Assembly (NCBI GenBank): GCA_963776225.1
Contig: CAVZLL010000001.1
Coordinates: 372,001 to 436,000, forward strand
Reading direction: 5' to 3'
DNA from: Bog-756 sp963776225
GTDB taxonomy: Bacteria > Actinomycetota > Acidimicrobiia > Acidimicrobiales > RAAP-2
Length of the DNA: 64,000 bases
This document shows, piece by piece, positions 7,933 through 16,424 of this stretch (position 1 is the stretch's first letter; the number at the start of each line of letters is the position of its first letter). The position numbers were made by a program, and so were the translations under genes. The notes beneath the pieces are model-generated. The model did not search any database and was not told where the DNA came from. It worked only from the letters and a program-made list of their open reading frames with translations.

Positions 7933-10071
7933 GTGCGAAAGATCCGAAGTGCGTTCCGGCTATGGACAGATCGACCTTTTGGCGCAATTCGCATCGGAGC
8001 TGCTTCGTTGCTCGGTGCCGCTGCCCTGGCGCTGCCGACAGCGGCCGCCGTCGAGCTGCTGGACCCGGCCACGGCGGGAGCCGTCGCACCTGCTCCGACC
8101 GCCTATGTCGCCAACTTCGGCAGCGGCACCGTGACCCCTATCGACACCGCAAACAACACGGCCGGGACGGCCATCGCCGTCGGCAGCAATCCTCTCGGCA
8201 TCGCGATCACCCCCAACGGACAGACCGCCTATGTGGCCAACCACGGGAGTAACAACGTGACCCCGATCAACACCGTCAACAACACGGCCGGGACACCCAT
8301 CACCGTCGGGAGCGCACCCCTCGGCATCGCCATCACTCCCAATGGGCAGACCGCCTACGTCGCCAACAGCGGGTCGGACACGGTGACCCCCATCAACACC
8401 GCAAACAACACGGCCGGGACACCGATCACCGTCGGGAACGCTCCCCAAGGCATCGCCATCACCCCCAGCGGGCAGACTGCTTATGTCACTAACGGTGGAG
8501 ACAACACTGTCACGCCCATCGACACCGCCAACAACACGGCGGGAACACCGATCATCGTCGGGGTAAATCCCTTTGCGATCGCCATCACCCCCAACGGGCA
8601 GACCGTCTACGTCGCCAACAACGGGGGGAACTCCGTGACCCCCATCAACACGGCCAGCAACACGGCCGGGACGGCCATCGCCGTCGGGACAAATCCGACT
8701 GCCGTCGCCATCACCCCCAACGGGAAGACCGCCTACGTCACCAACTTCAACAGTGGCGACGTGACCCCCATCGATACGGCCACCAACACGGCCGGGACGG
8801 CCATCGCCGTCGGCAGCAATCCCCAAGGCGTCGCCGTCACTCCCAACGGACAGACCGCATATGCGTGCGTTTCCGCCAACAACACCGTGGTCCCCATCAA
8901 CACGTCGACCAACGTCGCCGGGTCGCCGATTGCCGTCGGGACGACGCCCGGTGCAGTCGCCGTCACCCCCGACCAGGCACCGAGCGCCGCCTTCAGCGCG
9001 ACCCCCGGCACTGCCGGCTCGGCGACCTCGTTCACCGCCGCGGCCTCCTCCAGCCCGGTGGGGACCATCGCCTCGTACACCTGGAACTTCGGTGACGGCA
9101 GCGCGGCCGCGACGACCTCGAGCGCGACCACCACCCACGCCTACGCCCGTGCCGGCTCGTACACTGTGACCTTGAGGGTGACCAACTCCCAAGGGACCTC
9201 GAACACCCAGGTCTTCACCGGACAGACCGTGTCCAACGACGGAGGGCCGTCGGCGACCACCAGCCAGACGGTCAAGGTGACCTCCTCGGGCTACGACCTG
9301 GTCGGCAGGGACGGCGGGGTCTTCGTCTTCCCGACCACCTCCAATGCGTTCTTCGGGTCCCTTCCGGGCCTCGGGGTCCACGTGAGCAACGTCGTGGGCA
9401 TGCAGCCCACCAACAACTACCAGGGCTACGACCTGGTCGGCAGTGACGGCGGGGTCTTCGTCTTCCCCACCTCCTCCAATGCGTTCTTCGGGTCCCTTCC
9501 GGGCCTCGGGGTCCACGTCAACAACGTCGTGGGCATCGCCCCGACCGCCAACGACAAGGGCTACCTGCTGGTCGGGTCCGACGGCGGGGTGTTCGGGTTC
9601 GGTGACGCCACCTTCATCAACTCCCTGCCCGGGGAGGGCATCCACGTCAACGACATCATCGGGATCGCCCTCGCCCCCTCCAACGCCGGCTACTGGCTCA
9701 TCGGGGCGGACGGCACCGTGTACGCCATCGGGCACGTGACCAACTACGGCTCGGCCACCGGGACGACCTCCCCGGTCAGCGCCATCCAGTCCACCTCCGA
9801 CGGCAAGGGGTACTGGATCGTGACCCAGAACGGATCGGTCTACAGCTTCGGTGACGCCACGTTCCACGGTGGCCTCCCCAACATCGGGGTCACCCCCGCC
9901 CACCCGGTCATCGGCCTGGTCCCCACCGCCAACAGCAGCGGCTACTGGCTCATCGGCTCGGACGGGGGGATCTTCGCCTTCCCCGCGTCCACCCCCTTCG
10001 TCGGGTCCCTGCCGGGACTGGGCGTCTCGGTCACCGACATCGTGGGGGCCGTGCCGACCAAGGTCGGCTGA
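7933..10071 (+). CDS. Secreted protein: seven-blade YVTN propeller, PKD domain, six GYxL(V/I)G repeats
   Basis: 712 residues, GTG start preceded by GAGGAG. A signal peptide is evident (basic N-terminus, hydrophobic stretch about residues 18-40, AAA region). Domains in order: seven near-identical 42-residue 'TAYVAN...VTPI.T..NTAGT.I.VG..P..IAITPNGQ' repeats (YVTN/surface-layer propeller, residues ~56-349); one PKD domain with WNFGDGSA (~350-432); six ~43-residue 'GYxLVGxDGGVFxF' repeats to the C-terminus. Seven blades would close one propeller. Probably an extracellular adhesion or cell-surface protein. No catalytic motif. A paralogous propeller-PKD design occurs at 48472-51009, including the shared 'GTSNTQVFxGQT' linker. 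Confidence 0.93.
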   Translation: MRKIRSAFRLWTDRPFGAIRIGAASLLGAAALALPTAAAVELLDPATAGAVAPAPTAYVANFGSGTVTPIDTANNTAGTAIAVGSNPLGIAITPNGQTAYVANHGSNNVTPINTVNNTAGTPITVGSAPLGIAITPNGQTAYVANSGSDTVTPINTANNTAGTPITVGNAPQGIAITPSGQTAYVTNGGDNTVTPIDTANNTAGTPIIVGVNPFAIAITPNGQTVYVANNGGNSVTPINTASNTAGTAIAVGTNPTAVAITPNGKTAYVTNFNSGDVTPIDTATNTAGTAIAVGSNPQGVAVTPNGQTAYACVSANNTVVPINTSTNVAGSPIAVGTTPGAVAVTPDQAPSAAFSATPGTAGSATSFTAAASSSPVGTIASYTWNFGDGSAAATTSSATTTHAYARAGSYTVTLRVTNSQGTSNTQVFTGQTVSNDGGPSATTSQTVKVTSSGYDLVGRDGGVFVFPTTSNAFFGSLPGLGVHVSNVVGMQPTNNYQGYDLVGSDGGVFVFPTSSNAFFGSLPGLGVHVNNVVGIAPTANDKGYLLVGSDGGVFGFGDATFINSLPGEGIHVNDIIGIALAPSNAGYWLIGADGTVYAIGHVTNYGSATGTTSPVSAIQSTSDGKGYWIVTQNGSVYSFGDATFHGGLPNIGVTPAHPVIGLVPTANSSGYWLIGSDGGIFAFPASTPFVGSLPGLGVSVTDIVGAVPTKVG
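8098..8979 (+). repeat. Seven tandem 126-bp coding repeats (YVTN blades)
   Basis: Seven units of 42 codons starting at ACCGCCTATGTCGCC. All units carry a VTPI/VVPI core, and six carry NTAGT. Nucleotide identity between neighbours is high, so these are tandem duplications that could expand or contract by recombination. They encode the propeller of the 712-residue secreted protein. Confidence 0.9.
9289..10068 (+). repeat. Six tandem GYxL(V/I)G repeats, first two nearly identical
   Basis: Units begin at each GGCTAC codon pair (9289, 9424, 9559 and onward). The first two 135-bp units differ by only a handful of bases, indicating a recent duplication, while later units have diverged and vary in length. 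They encode the C-terminal repeat domain of the 712-residue secreted protein. Confidence 0.85.
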
Positions 10072-10101
10072 CTACTGACACACGCCAGTGAGACTGGAGT
10101 C

Positions 10102-10473
10102 GTGCTTCTCATCGATGCAGCAAACGTGGTCGGGTCTCAGCCGACCGGGTGGTGGCGCGACCGACCGGGGGCGGCCCGAGCGTTCGTGGAACGAGTCCGT
10201 GCGGCCGCGAACGCGGGCCGTATCGCTGAGCCTACGGTCGTCGTTCTTGAAGGCGCTGCTTGCCGGGGAGTCGAGGCGGGTGTCTCCGACGGTGTGACAG
10301 TTCTCCATGCTCCGGGCAGTGGTGACAACACGCTCATTGCCGTGACTGCTGACGCCACCGAACAGGTAACCCTGGTAACGGCAGATCGTGCACTCAAAAA
10401 GCAGGCCGAGGAACTCGGGGCGGACGTGGCTGGTCCCCGATGGCTCATCGACCAACTCGAGATCGGCCGGTAG
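10102..10473 (+). CDS. PIN/NYN-like domain protein
   Basis: 123 residues, GTG start with ACTGGAG five bases upstream. 'VLLIDAANVVG' at the very N-terminus carries the first acidic residue of a PIN/NYN nuclease. Later 'GSGDNTLI' and 'VTLVTADRALKKQAEELGA' carry the other acidic positions expected in the metal site. These are the hallmarks of NYN-type ribonucleases, as in YacP/Rae1-like proteins. Probably a cytoplasmic RNase of unknown target. No antitoxin gene is next to it, so a toxin role is not supported. Confidence 0.82.
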   Translation: MLLIDAANVVGSQPTGWWRDRPGAARAFVERVRAAANAGRIAEPTVVVLEGAACRGVEAGVSDGVTVLHAPGSGDNTLIAVTADATEQVTLVTADRALKKQAEELGADVAGPRWLIDQLEIGR

Positions 10474-10513
10474 CCCTGCGGCACCCGCATCGCCCCGAGT
10501 CAAAGAGTTGCGT

Positions 10514-10527
10514 CCGACATACGTCGG
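10514..10527. promoter_or_regulatory. Perfect palindrome upstream of the permease
   Basis: CCGAC-ATAC-GTCGG, 5-bp arms with a 4-base spacer, about 60 bases before the permease start. Placement fits an operator or a small hairpin in the leader. No regulator gene is adjacent, so this is only a candidate site. Confidence 0.3.
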
Positions 10528-10588
10528 TTCTCGCGACCCGGATCCTATGGTGGCGACCGTTGTATCCCTTTGATCCTCAGGGCGCGCG

Positions 10589-12010
10589 GTGAGCGAGAGC
10601 AACGAACATCTCAAGGGCGGCCAGCTCGGCACGGCGGACGTGACGGCGTCGACGGTCGCCAACATCGGACCGGGGATCGACTTCTACTTCGCCTTCGGGG
10701 TGATCGCGGTCACTGCCGGCGTGGCCGCCCCGCTCACAATCGTCGCCGCGGGTGTCGCCGTCGTACTCCTTGTCTTCACTGTGGCGGAGTTCACCAAGGC
10801 CGAGCCGTCCGCAGGGAGTTTCATCACGTATGTAGAAACCACCTTCGGAGCGAGAGCCGGCGTCACCACGGCGTTGCTTGTCATCGTCGGATACACGATC
10901 GCCATTGCAGGGGTCTTTACCATGTCGGGTGGGATGGTGGCGTTGACGCTCGCCCACTACACCTCGTGGCATCCCCCCTGGGGTCCTCTGTCCTTCCTCC
11001 TGACAGGCGGCGCCATCTGGTTGACGATTCGCGGTGTCAAGCTGTCGACGACGTCGGTGGGCGCTGCCGTAATCGCTCAGGTGGCGATCATGGTTGCCAT
11101 CTGCGCAGTTGTGCTCGTCGATCAACGGGACCATCTCTCCGCCATCCCGTTCTCATGGTCCCATCTCAACGGCGGCATAACGGGCCTCTCGGCCGGCTTC
11201 CCGCTGGCTCTCTACATGTTCATCGGCTGGGAGAACGGACCGGCGCTGGCGGAGGAGTGCCGGAATCCCAGAAAGACCGTCCCGAGAGCTCTGTATCTGT
11301 CCGTGGCAATCGCCGGTGCCCTGTTCGTCCTGTTCGCATATGCCACGGTCACGGGATTTGACTACGACGTCTCTTCGATCGGTCGTTCGTCGGTGCCGTT
11401 CCTCACCGTGGCGGACCAGTACCTGGGAGGAGCGGCCGTTGTGGCCTGGATGGCCGGCATCGTATCGGTGCTGGCCACGCTGGTTGCAGCCGCCAATTCC
11501 CAGTCACGAATGCTCTACGACGGCGGGCGGAACGGACTCCTCCCCCCAGAGCTCGGGCTTGTTCGGACGGGGTCGGACACACCGGCGAATGCGCTCCTGA
11601 TCATGTTCGTCGTGGGCTTCGGCATCATCGGCGTCTGGTGGATATCCCACCTGGTCAGTGGGAACACTGCCTCAATGGACCCTGTCGGTCTCTATGCCGA
11701 GTGCTCGACGATGGGCACGATCGTGATTCTGTTCGTCTATTTCCTTACGACGCTCTCTCTCCCGGTATTCATCTGGCGCCATCACCGGGACGTGTTTTCG
11801 CCTTTTCGGCACGTCGGAATCCCGGTTCTCGGGTCGCTCACGCTCGTGGTGCCATTCATCGAGTTGTGTAGACCCGGGCAACCAGCGCCCTACAGCTCGT
11901 TCCCGTTCGTCGCACTCGCGATCCTCGTGGTCAGCATCGTGATCGCCTGTGTGGTGGTCCACGTGCGTCCAGGCACCGGCTCGGGCGAGGGTGCTTTCTC
12001 GGGAGGCTGA
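10589..12010 (+). CDS. APC-superfamily amino acid permease
   Basis: 473 residues, GTG start. About 12 hydrophobic segments are visible. The N-terminal 'GTADVTASTVANIGPGIDFYFAFGVIAVTAG' matches the first helix and unwound region of APC-family transporters. 'GWENGPALAEECRNPRKTVPRALYLS' is the conserved helix 6/loop segment of this superfamily. Expected to import an amino acid or amine with protons across the cytoplasmic membrane. The gene has noticeably lower third-position GC than its neighbours, hinting at separate ancestry. It stands alone, with a palindrome in its leader. Confidence 0.92.
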   Translation: MSESNEHLKGGQLGTADVTASTVANIGPGIDFYFAFGVIAVTAGVAAPLTIVAAGVAVVLLVFTVAEFTKAEPSAGSFITYVETTFGARAGVTTALLVIVGYTIAIAGVFTMSGGMVALTLAHYTSWHPPWGPLSFLLTGGAIWLTIRGVKLSTTSVGAAVIAQVAIMVAICAVVLVDQRDHLSAIPFSWSHLNGGITGLSAGFPLALYMFIGWENGPALAEECRNPRKTVPRALYLSVAIAGALFVLFAYATVTGFDYDVSSIGRSSVPFLTVADQYLGGAAVVAWMAGIVSVLATLVAAANSQSRMLYDGGRNGLLPPELGLVRTGSDTPANALLIMFVVGFGIIGVWWISHLVSGNTASMDPVGLYAECSTMGTIVILFVYFLTTLSLPVFIWRHHRDVFSPFRHVGIPVLGSLTLVVPFIELCRPGQPAPYSSFPFVALAILVVSIVIACVVVHVRPGTGSGEGAFSGG

Positions 12011-12144
12011 GTGAACCGGACAAGTATCGAAGATCACAACGGTTGCTCGTGCGCAACCGACGTGCAAGGCTGGCCGAGTTCATCGTTGGCGACGATGAGG
12101 CCCGGTCGCCCCTGACTCGTTGACAGCACGAGCAAGGAGCCTCC

Positions 12145-12630
12145 ATGAAACTATCCAAGACGCTCAAGATCGTTCTTGTGACCACCGTGGCGTCAGCGGC
12201 ACTCACTGTGGGCGTCACCGCGGCGGTGACGGCCGGGGCGAGCGGCACGAACACCACGTATTACGCATGTCTCAATGCGGGTCTGCTCTCCGGTGTCGGG
12301 ACGAAGGTGCCCAAGTGCGGCACAGGGGCAACCCAGATCTCGTGGAACTCCACGACAGCGTTCGGCAAGGGAACCCAGAGTGCGAAGACGATGGGGACCG
12401 GTGGGACCCAATGCACCATCGGCCAGATCATGCTCACCGCAGGCAACACGTACACCGGAGTGCCGGCGAACGGTCAGGTTCTCAGCATCGCCTCCAACAC
12501 CACGCTCTACAACCTTCTCAGGAACAAGTACGGCGGAAACGGCTCGACCACATTTGCGCTTCCGAACCTCAACGCGGCGGCACCGAACGGGATGACCTAC
12601 ACGATCTGCGTCTACGGCGTGTACCCGTGA
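12145..12630 (+). CDS. Secreted protein with phage tail-collar (microcystin-dependent protein) domain
   Basis: 161 residues, ATG with AAGGAG eight bases upstream. A Sec signal peptide (KLSKTLK basic start, hydrophobic TTVASAALTVGVTAAVTAGA) is followed by a Cys-containing linker. The C-terminal half, 'NGQVLSIASNTTLYNLLRNKYGG' then 'GSTTFALPNLNAAAPNGM', is the tail-collar/MDP motif (Q..LF.LLG..YGGNG..TF.LPDLRGR). Such domains normally occur in phage tail fibres and bacterial MDP proteins and bind ligands or surfaces. Here it is fused to a signal peptide with no phage genes nearby. Function unknown. A hairpin terminator follows directly. Confidence 0.85.
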   Translation: MKLSKTLKIVLVTTVASAALTVGVTAAVTAGASGTNTTYYACLNAGLLSGVGTKVPKCGTGATQISWNSTTAFGKGTQSAKTMGTGGTQCTIGQIMLTAGNTYTGVPANGQVLSIASNTTLYNLLRNKYGGNGSTTFALPNLNAAAPNGMTYTICVYGVYP

Positions 12631-12638
12631 GCAACTGA

Positions 12639-12657
12639 GGAGCGAACCGTTCGCTCC
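12639..12657. terminator. Hairpin terminator between convergent genes
   Basis: GGAGCGAA-CCG-TTCGCTCC: perfect 8-bp arms with a 3-base loop, 9 bases after the stop of the tail-collar gene and 18 bases before the stop of the convergent GYD gene. It could serve both strands. Confidence 0.65.
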
Positions 12658-12674
12658 GGCAGCCCGTTGGCTGG

Positions 12675-12995
12675 CTACGTCCCCGGCGGTCGGTAGTTGG
12701 TGTCCGCGGATGCGGCCGCGTCGATTTCCGATGCCGTGAGGAGCACCACGGTCCGCACGGTCGCACCACCACCGGCGGCCACGGTGAGTGCTGCAGCGGC
12801 CGCCGAGGTGTTGTTGGGAAAGTCACCGATGGCATAGACATCGGTGCTCCCGAGCGCGAAGTAGAAGCTTTCCATCTTCCCGCCCAATCCCTCGATCAGG
12901 TCCTTCCCCGCGGCCGCCCGAGCCGACCCGCCTTTGGCTTTGAGGCCTTTGACGCCCTCGAGGGTGTACTTCACTTCAAGGAGATACTTCGGCAT
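12675..12995 (-). CDS. GYD-domain protein
   Basis: 106 residues, ATG start. 'MPKYLLEVKYTLEGVKGLKAKGG', then 'LIEGLGGKMESFYFALGSTDVYAIGDFPNN' and a final 'VVLLTASEIDAA' match the GYD family (PF08734 type): small dimeric ferredoxin-like alpha+beta barrel proteins of unknown function. It is divergent from another small alpha/beta-barrel gene (13104-13400), separated by 108 bases, so the two may share a control region. Confidence 0.88.
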   Translation of the reverse strand: MPKYLLEVKYTLEGVKGLKAKGGSARAAAGKDLIEGLGGKMESFYFALGSTDVYAIGDFPNNTSAAAAALTVAAGGGATVRTVVLLTASEIDAAASADTNYRPPGT

Positions 12996-13103
12996 GATTC
13001 CTCCACTTCCCCCCCCCGCTCAGCTGATGATAGAACCGAGATCACCGTCGTGCCTCCGGCATGGACGTGCGGAATCCATCGGCCGGCCGTAGAGGAGACA
13101 GGG

Positions 13104-13400
13104 ATGAAATTCGTTCAGCTCATCGAGTTCAAGACCGGTGACATCGACGCCTTCAATCGGACCCTCGACGCGTGGCTCGCCAAGACCAGCGGCGTCCGTA
13201 CGCCGACCCGGGCCATCCAAGGCCGAGACCGGGACAGCGACCGGACATACGTTCACATCGTCGAGTTCCCGTCCTACGAAGCGGCGATGGAGAACTCGAA
13301 CCGGCCCGAGACGGCGGAGTTCGCCGCCCAGCTGGCCCAACTCTGCGATGGTCCTCCGACGTTCCGCAATCTGGACGTCCTCCGAGAAGAGCAGACGTAG
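13104..13400 (+). CDS. Small dimeric alpha/beta-barrel (ABM-like) protein
   Basis: 98 residues from the ATG at 13104 with AGAGGAGA upstream; the longer open frame is not used. 'MKFVQLIEFKTGDIDAFNRTLDAW', 'DRTYVHIVEFPSYEAAMENSN' and a C-terminal 'FRNLDVLREE' strand fit the antibiotic-monooxygenase/dimeric alpha-beta barrel pattern (two beta-alpha-beta units). The exact substrate or activity cannot be assigned. A perfect 11-bp hairpin begins within its last codons. Confidence 0.8.
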   Translation: MKFVQLIEFKTGDIDAFNRTLDAWLAKTSGVRTPTRAIQGRDRDSDRTYVHIVEFPSYEAAMENSNRPETAEFAAQLAQLCDGPPTFRNLDVLREEQT

Positions 13401-13423
13401 ATCAGGGGAACGCCCTGATCTAC
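13397..13423. terminator. Strong symmetric hairpin between convergent genes
   Basis: GTAGATCAGGG / CCCTGATCTAC: perfect 11-bp arms with a 5-base loop. It starts at the stop codon of the alpha/beta-barrel gene and ends just before the stop of the convergent gene at 13427. Likely a bidirectional terminator. Confidence 0.75.
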
Positions 13424-13426
13424 AGG

Positions 13427-13750
13427 TCAGCCTGCCTCGGCCTGCGGTTCGCGCCGCAGTGACTCGAAGATGGCTACCGCCGCAAGACGGATCGCGTCAC
13501 TACGTTCGGGACTGGTCGTCTCCAGCTTGGCTGTGTGGAGAAAGGCCGCGATCGTCGGGCGTGACTTCCTGGCCCACAATTCGAACCTGCCGGGGGGGCG
13601 TGCCACATCGAATGCCGCGAACCAGGCGGCGTCCCAGGCCTTGGAGAGCCGGCCCCCCGGTTGGTCGGCGACGAGATCGCCGTGCGAACAGGCCGCAACC
13701 AGCGCGGCGACGACGGCCTCCCTCACCTTCGGGTTCTCCGGTCGGGTCAC
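13427..13750 (-). CDS. Hypothetical 107-residue protein
   Basis: GTG start at 13750. Not recognised. Mostly helical, with a 'AAWFAAFDVARPPGRFELWARKSRP' W/F-rich centre and basic termini; no signal peptide or membrane helix. The plus-strand frame over the same bases (13470-13787) was judged the shadow because it has no ribosome site and its composition is less protein-like. The terminator hairpin just past its stop supports this strand. Confidence 0.55.
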   Translation of the reverse strand: MTRPENPKVREAVVAALVAACSHGDLVADQPGGRLSKAWDAAWFAAFDVARPPGRFELWARKSRPTIAAFLHTAKLETTSPERSDAIRLAAVAIFESLRREPQAEAG

Positions 13751-13906
13751 ATCCCTGATCGTCGGCGCGCCGACAGAGACTCTTTAGGGCTTCGTCGAGC
13801 CGTGAGACCCTGGGACCGATGCCCCAGGGCCGGACAGGCACCACGGTCGAAGGGTGCGATAGAACGCCAAGGGACGAACACGAGCCATCCCAGAGGGAGG
13901 TCCACA

Positions 13907-14671
13907 ATGTCCGGAGTGCTCGAGGGAACGGTGGCCCTGGTCACTGGCGCCTCCAGCGGGATCGGCGAGGCCACGGCCACGGCCCTGGCCGAGGACGGGG
14001 CCATGGTGGTCCTGGCCGCTCGCCGCCGGGACCGCCTGGAGCAACTGGCGGAGCGGATCGGGGGTGGACCTGAGAAGGTGCTGGTACTCGAGGTCGATGT
14101 CACCGACGAGACCCAGGTGAATCGAATGGTGGCGGACACCGTCGGGCGGTTCGGCCGGCTCGACACCCTGGTCAACAACGCCGGGGTGATGCTGCTCGGA
14201 CCGATCGACGGCGCCCCCACCGAGGAGTGGCGACGCATGGTCGACCTCAACCTGCTCGGCCTGCTCTACTGCACCCACGCTGCGCTGCCCCACCTGCTCG
14301 ACGCGGCCGAACGGGAGCCCCGCCGGGTGGCCGATGTGGTCAACGTGAGCTCGGTCGCGGGCCGGGTGGCACGGCTCAACAGCGGGGTCTACAACGCCAC
14401 CAAGTTCGGAGTCGGCGCCTTCAGCGAGTCGCTCCGCCAGGAGGTCACCTCCCGCCACGTGCGGGTCACCATCGTCGAGCCCGGCGCCACCACCACCGAA
14501 CTGGCCTTCCACAACCGGCCGGAGATTCTCGAGGGGATGGCCCAGACCTTCGGGAACATCGAGCTGCTCGGGGCCGAGGACATCGCCCACGCCGTGCGCT
14601 ACGTCGTCACCCAGCCGCGCCGGGTGGCGGTCAACGAGATCCTGGTGCGGCCGACCGAACAGGAGCGCTGA
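13907..14671 (+). CDS. Short-chain dehydrogenase/reductase
   Basis: 254 residues from the ATG at 13907 with GAGGGAGG upstream. Classical SDR: cofactor motif TGASSGIGE, NNAG after strand 4, catalytic Ser in NVSSVAGR and the Y-x3-K pair in GVYNATKFG. Basic residues after strand 2 (AARRRDRL) suggest NADP(H). Resembles the YdfG-like subfamily that oxidises or reduces hydroxy acids or ketones; substrate unknown. Its last 41 bases overlap tail-to-tail with the 3' end of the gene on the other strand. Confidence 0.9.
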   Translation: MSGVLEGTVALVTGASSGIGEATATALAEDGAMVVLAARRRDRLEQLAERIGGGPEKVLVLEVDVTDETQVNRMVADTVGRFGRLDTLVNNAGVMLLGPIDGAPTEEWRRMVDLNLLGLLYCTHAALPHLLDAAEREPRRVADVVNVSSVAGRVARLNSGVYNATKFGVGAFSESLRQEVTSRHVRVTIVEPGATTTELAFHNRPEILEGMAQTFGNIELLGAEDIAHAVRYVVTQPRRVAVNEILVRPTEQER

Positions 14672-15254
14672 CCCTGTAGCGGATGTGGGTCGCCTCCGGG
14701 GTGTCGATCACACGGACGATCTCCAGCTCGACCCTCGCCGGCAGCGTTTCGAGCAGGCGGCGACCGCCGCCGAACAGCACCGGGACCTGGTGGATCTGCA
14801 ATTCATCGAGCACGCCCGCCTCGAGCGCGGTCTGCGCCGTGGTCGCGCCGTGGACCAGTACGTCTCGGTCACCGGCGGCCGCCTTTGCCTGGTCCATGGC
14901 GCTCACGATCCCGTCCGTCACATAGGTCACCAATGGATAGTCGGCGGCCGACGGACCGGGCGGCCGGTGACTCGGCACGAAGATCGGGACGCCGTCGTGG
15001 TGATCACCGCCCCAGTGATCGACCTGCTCCACCGTGTTGCGACCGGCGAGGACCGCACCGGTTCTCATGACCTCGTCCAGGAATTGCCTCCCTGTCTCCG
15101 ACCTCACCTCAGTGGTCGGCCCGGCACCCGAAGCAAACCCGTACCACTCGTGGAGCCGCATGAAGCCGTCGCCACCAGGATTGTCCGGTGCGTCGTTGGG
15201 GCCGGCGATGTACCCGTCGAGCGACATCGACATGTAGAGCACCGATGCAGCCAT
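14631..15254 (-). CDS. RibD C-terminal/dihydrofolate reductase-fold protein
   Basis: 207 residues from the ATG at 15254, where the DHFR-fold 'SVLYMSMSLDGYIAGPND' begins; upstream residues in the same open frame are non-coding. 'GAVLAGRNTVEQVDHWGG', 'VLVHGATTAQTALEAGVLDELQIHQVPVLFGGGRRLL' are the conserved blocks of the RibD_C family of NADPH-dependent reductases. Often involved in pterin/flavin-like or unknown reductions in Actinobacteria. The 3' end runs 41 bases into the convergent SDR gene. Confidence 0.88.
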   Translation of the reverse strand: MAASVLYMSMSLDGYIAGPNDAPDNPGGDGFMRLHEWYGFASGAGPTTEVRSETGRQFLDEVMRTGAVLAGRNTVEQVDHWGGDHHDGVPIFVPSHRPPGPSAADYPLVTYVTDGIVSAMDQAKAAAGDRDVLVHGATTAQTALEAGVLDELQIHQVPVLFGGGRRLLETLPARVELEIVRVIDTPEATHIRYRVSAPVRSAAPGSR

Positions 15255-15434
15255 GAGGCGCACCCCCAGAATCTCGACGGTCCTCCAGAGTCTCTCGCAT
15301 CGCGACCCCCCTTGACGCCGGCGTCCCGGCCATCCAGAGCGGCGTCCCGTTCGCTGGCATGATGAGCGGCGTCCCGGCGTCGAGGGGAGGACCGCAGTGG
15401 CCGAGCTTGGCGAGGGGGAGCCGTCCTGACCGCC

Positions 15435-16424
15435 GTGTCCTTGCCAACCGACTACCTCGGCGCGGACCGCTACGAGGCGGAGCGACGGGCGGTGTTCGCC
15501 CGGGAATGGACCGCCCTCGGTGACGCCGCCCGCCTGGAGCGGCCGGGCGCATACCTGGCGGTCTGGATGGCCGGATTCCCACTGGTGATCGTCAACGACG
15601 GCGGCACCCTCCGCGGGTTCCACAACATCTGCCGCCACCGCGCCGGGCCACTGGTCAGCGAGGGCGCGGGTTCGGTCCGCTCCCTGGTCTGCCGCTACCA
15701 CGGGTGGGCGTACGGGCTCGACGGCTCCCTGCTGTCGGCCCGTGATTTCGGAGCGGAGGTCTCCGCTGCGGACTGTTCCCTCGGGCCGGTGACCGTCGCG
15801 ACCTGGCGAGGGCTCCTCTTCGTCAACCCGGATCCGGCCGCGCCGGCGCTCGACGACTGGCTCGGCGCGCTGGCTGAGCACACCACACCCTTCGCCATGG
15901 AGGCGTACACGGTGAGCCACCGGTCGAGCCACGAGATCGGCTGCAATTGGAAGGTCTACGCCGAGAACTACCAGGAGGGGTACCACATCCCCCTCGTCCA
16001 TCCGGCCCTCAGCCGGCAGATCGACGCCTCCCGATACCGAGTTGCGGTGGAGGGGGCGGTCGCCGTCCACTCGGCTCCCACCCGCGACGGGTCGGTGACC
16101 GAGGGAGCGTGGCTCTGGCATTTTCCCGGGCTCGCGCTCAACCTGTACCCGTCGGGGATGTGCCTCGAGAGCTACTGGCCCACCGGGCCGACCACGACCC
16201 GGGTCGGGTACACCTTCTTCTTCGCCCCGGACACCCCGGCGACGGAGAAGGAGGCTGCGGTGGCCAGCTCTGTTGCCATCCTCGAGGGGGACCGGACCAT
16301 CTGCGAGGCCGTGCAGCGCAACCTGGCCTCGGGAGCCGCCATGCCCGGGGCCCTCAGCCCGCGCCACGAGGAGGGTGTGGGCCTGGTCCGGGCCCTGGTG
16401 GCCGGTGCGCTCGCCGGGCGCTGA
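15435..16424 (+). CDS. Rieske non-heme iron oxygenase, large subunit
   Basis: 329 residues, GTG start; a GAGGGGGAG site lies rather far upstream, so the exact start is uncertain. Rieske [2Fe-2S] ligands are in CRHRAGPL and CRYHGW. The mononuclear iron site follows 'NWKVYAENYQEGYHIPLVHP', giving the E..H...H motif of ring-hydroxylating oxygenases (SRPBCC catalytic domain). No ferredoxin, reductase or beta subunit is adjacent, so electrons must come from elsewhere. It overlaps the alpha/beta hydrolase gene by 20 bases, suggesting a short oxidation-then-hydrolysis unit. Confidence 0.9.
   Translation: MSLPTDYLGADRYEAERRAVFAREWTALGDAARLERPGAYLAVWMAGFPLVIVNDGGTLRGFHNICRHRAGPLVSEGAGSVRSLVCRYHGWAYGLDGSLLSARDFGAEVSAADCSLGPVTVATWRGLLFVNPDPAAPALDDWLGALAEHTTPFAMEAYTVSHRSSHEIGCNWKVYAENYQEGYHIPLVHPALSRQIDASRYRVAVEGAVAVHSAPTRDGSVTEGAWLWHFPGLALNLYPSGMCLESYWPTGPTTTRVGYTFFFAPDTPATEKEAAVASSVAILEGDRTICEAVQRNLASGAAMPGALSPRHEEGVGLVRALVAGALAGR

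Noticed and set aside
8098..8979. Regular repeats considered as a CRISPR or VNTR array
   Set aside because: Unit is 126 bp with no unique spacers and is a clean multiple of codons; it encodes propeller blades.
12120..12125. TTGACA 20 bases before the tail-collar gene
   Set aside because: Too close to the ATG to leave room for a -10 box.
13470..13787. 105-residue plus-strand frame
   Set aside because: Overlaps the minus-strand gene at 13427-13750; no ribosome site, and the adjacent terminator fits the minus strand better.
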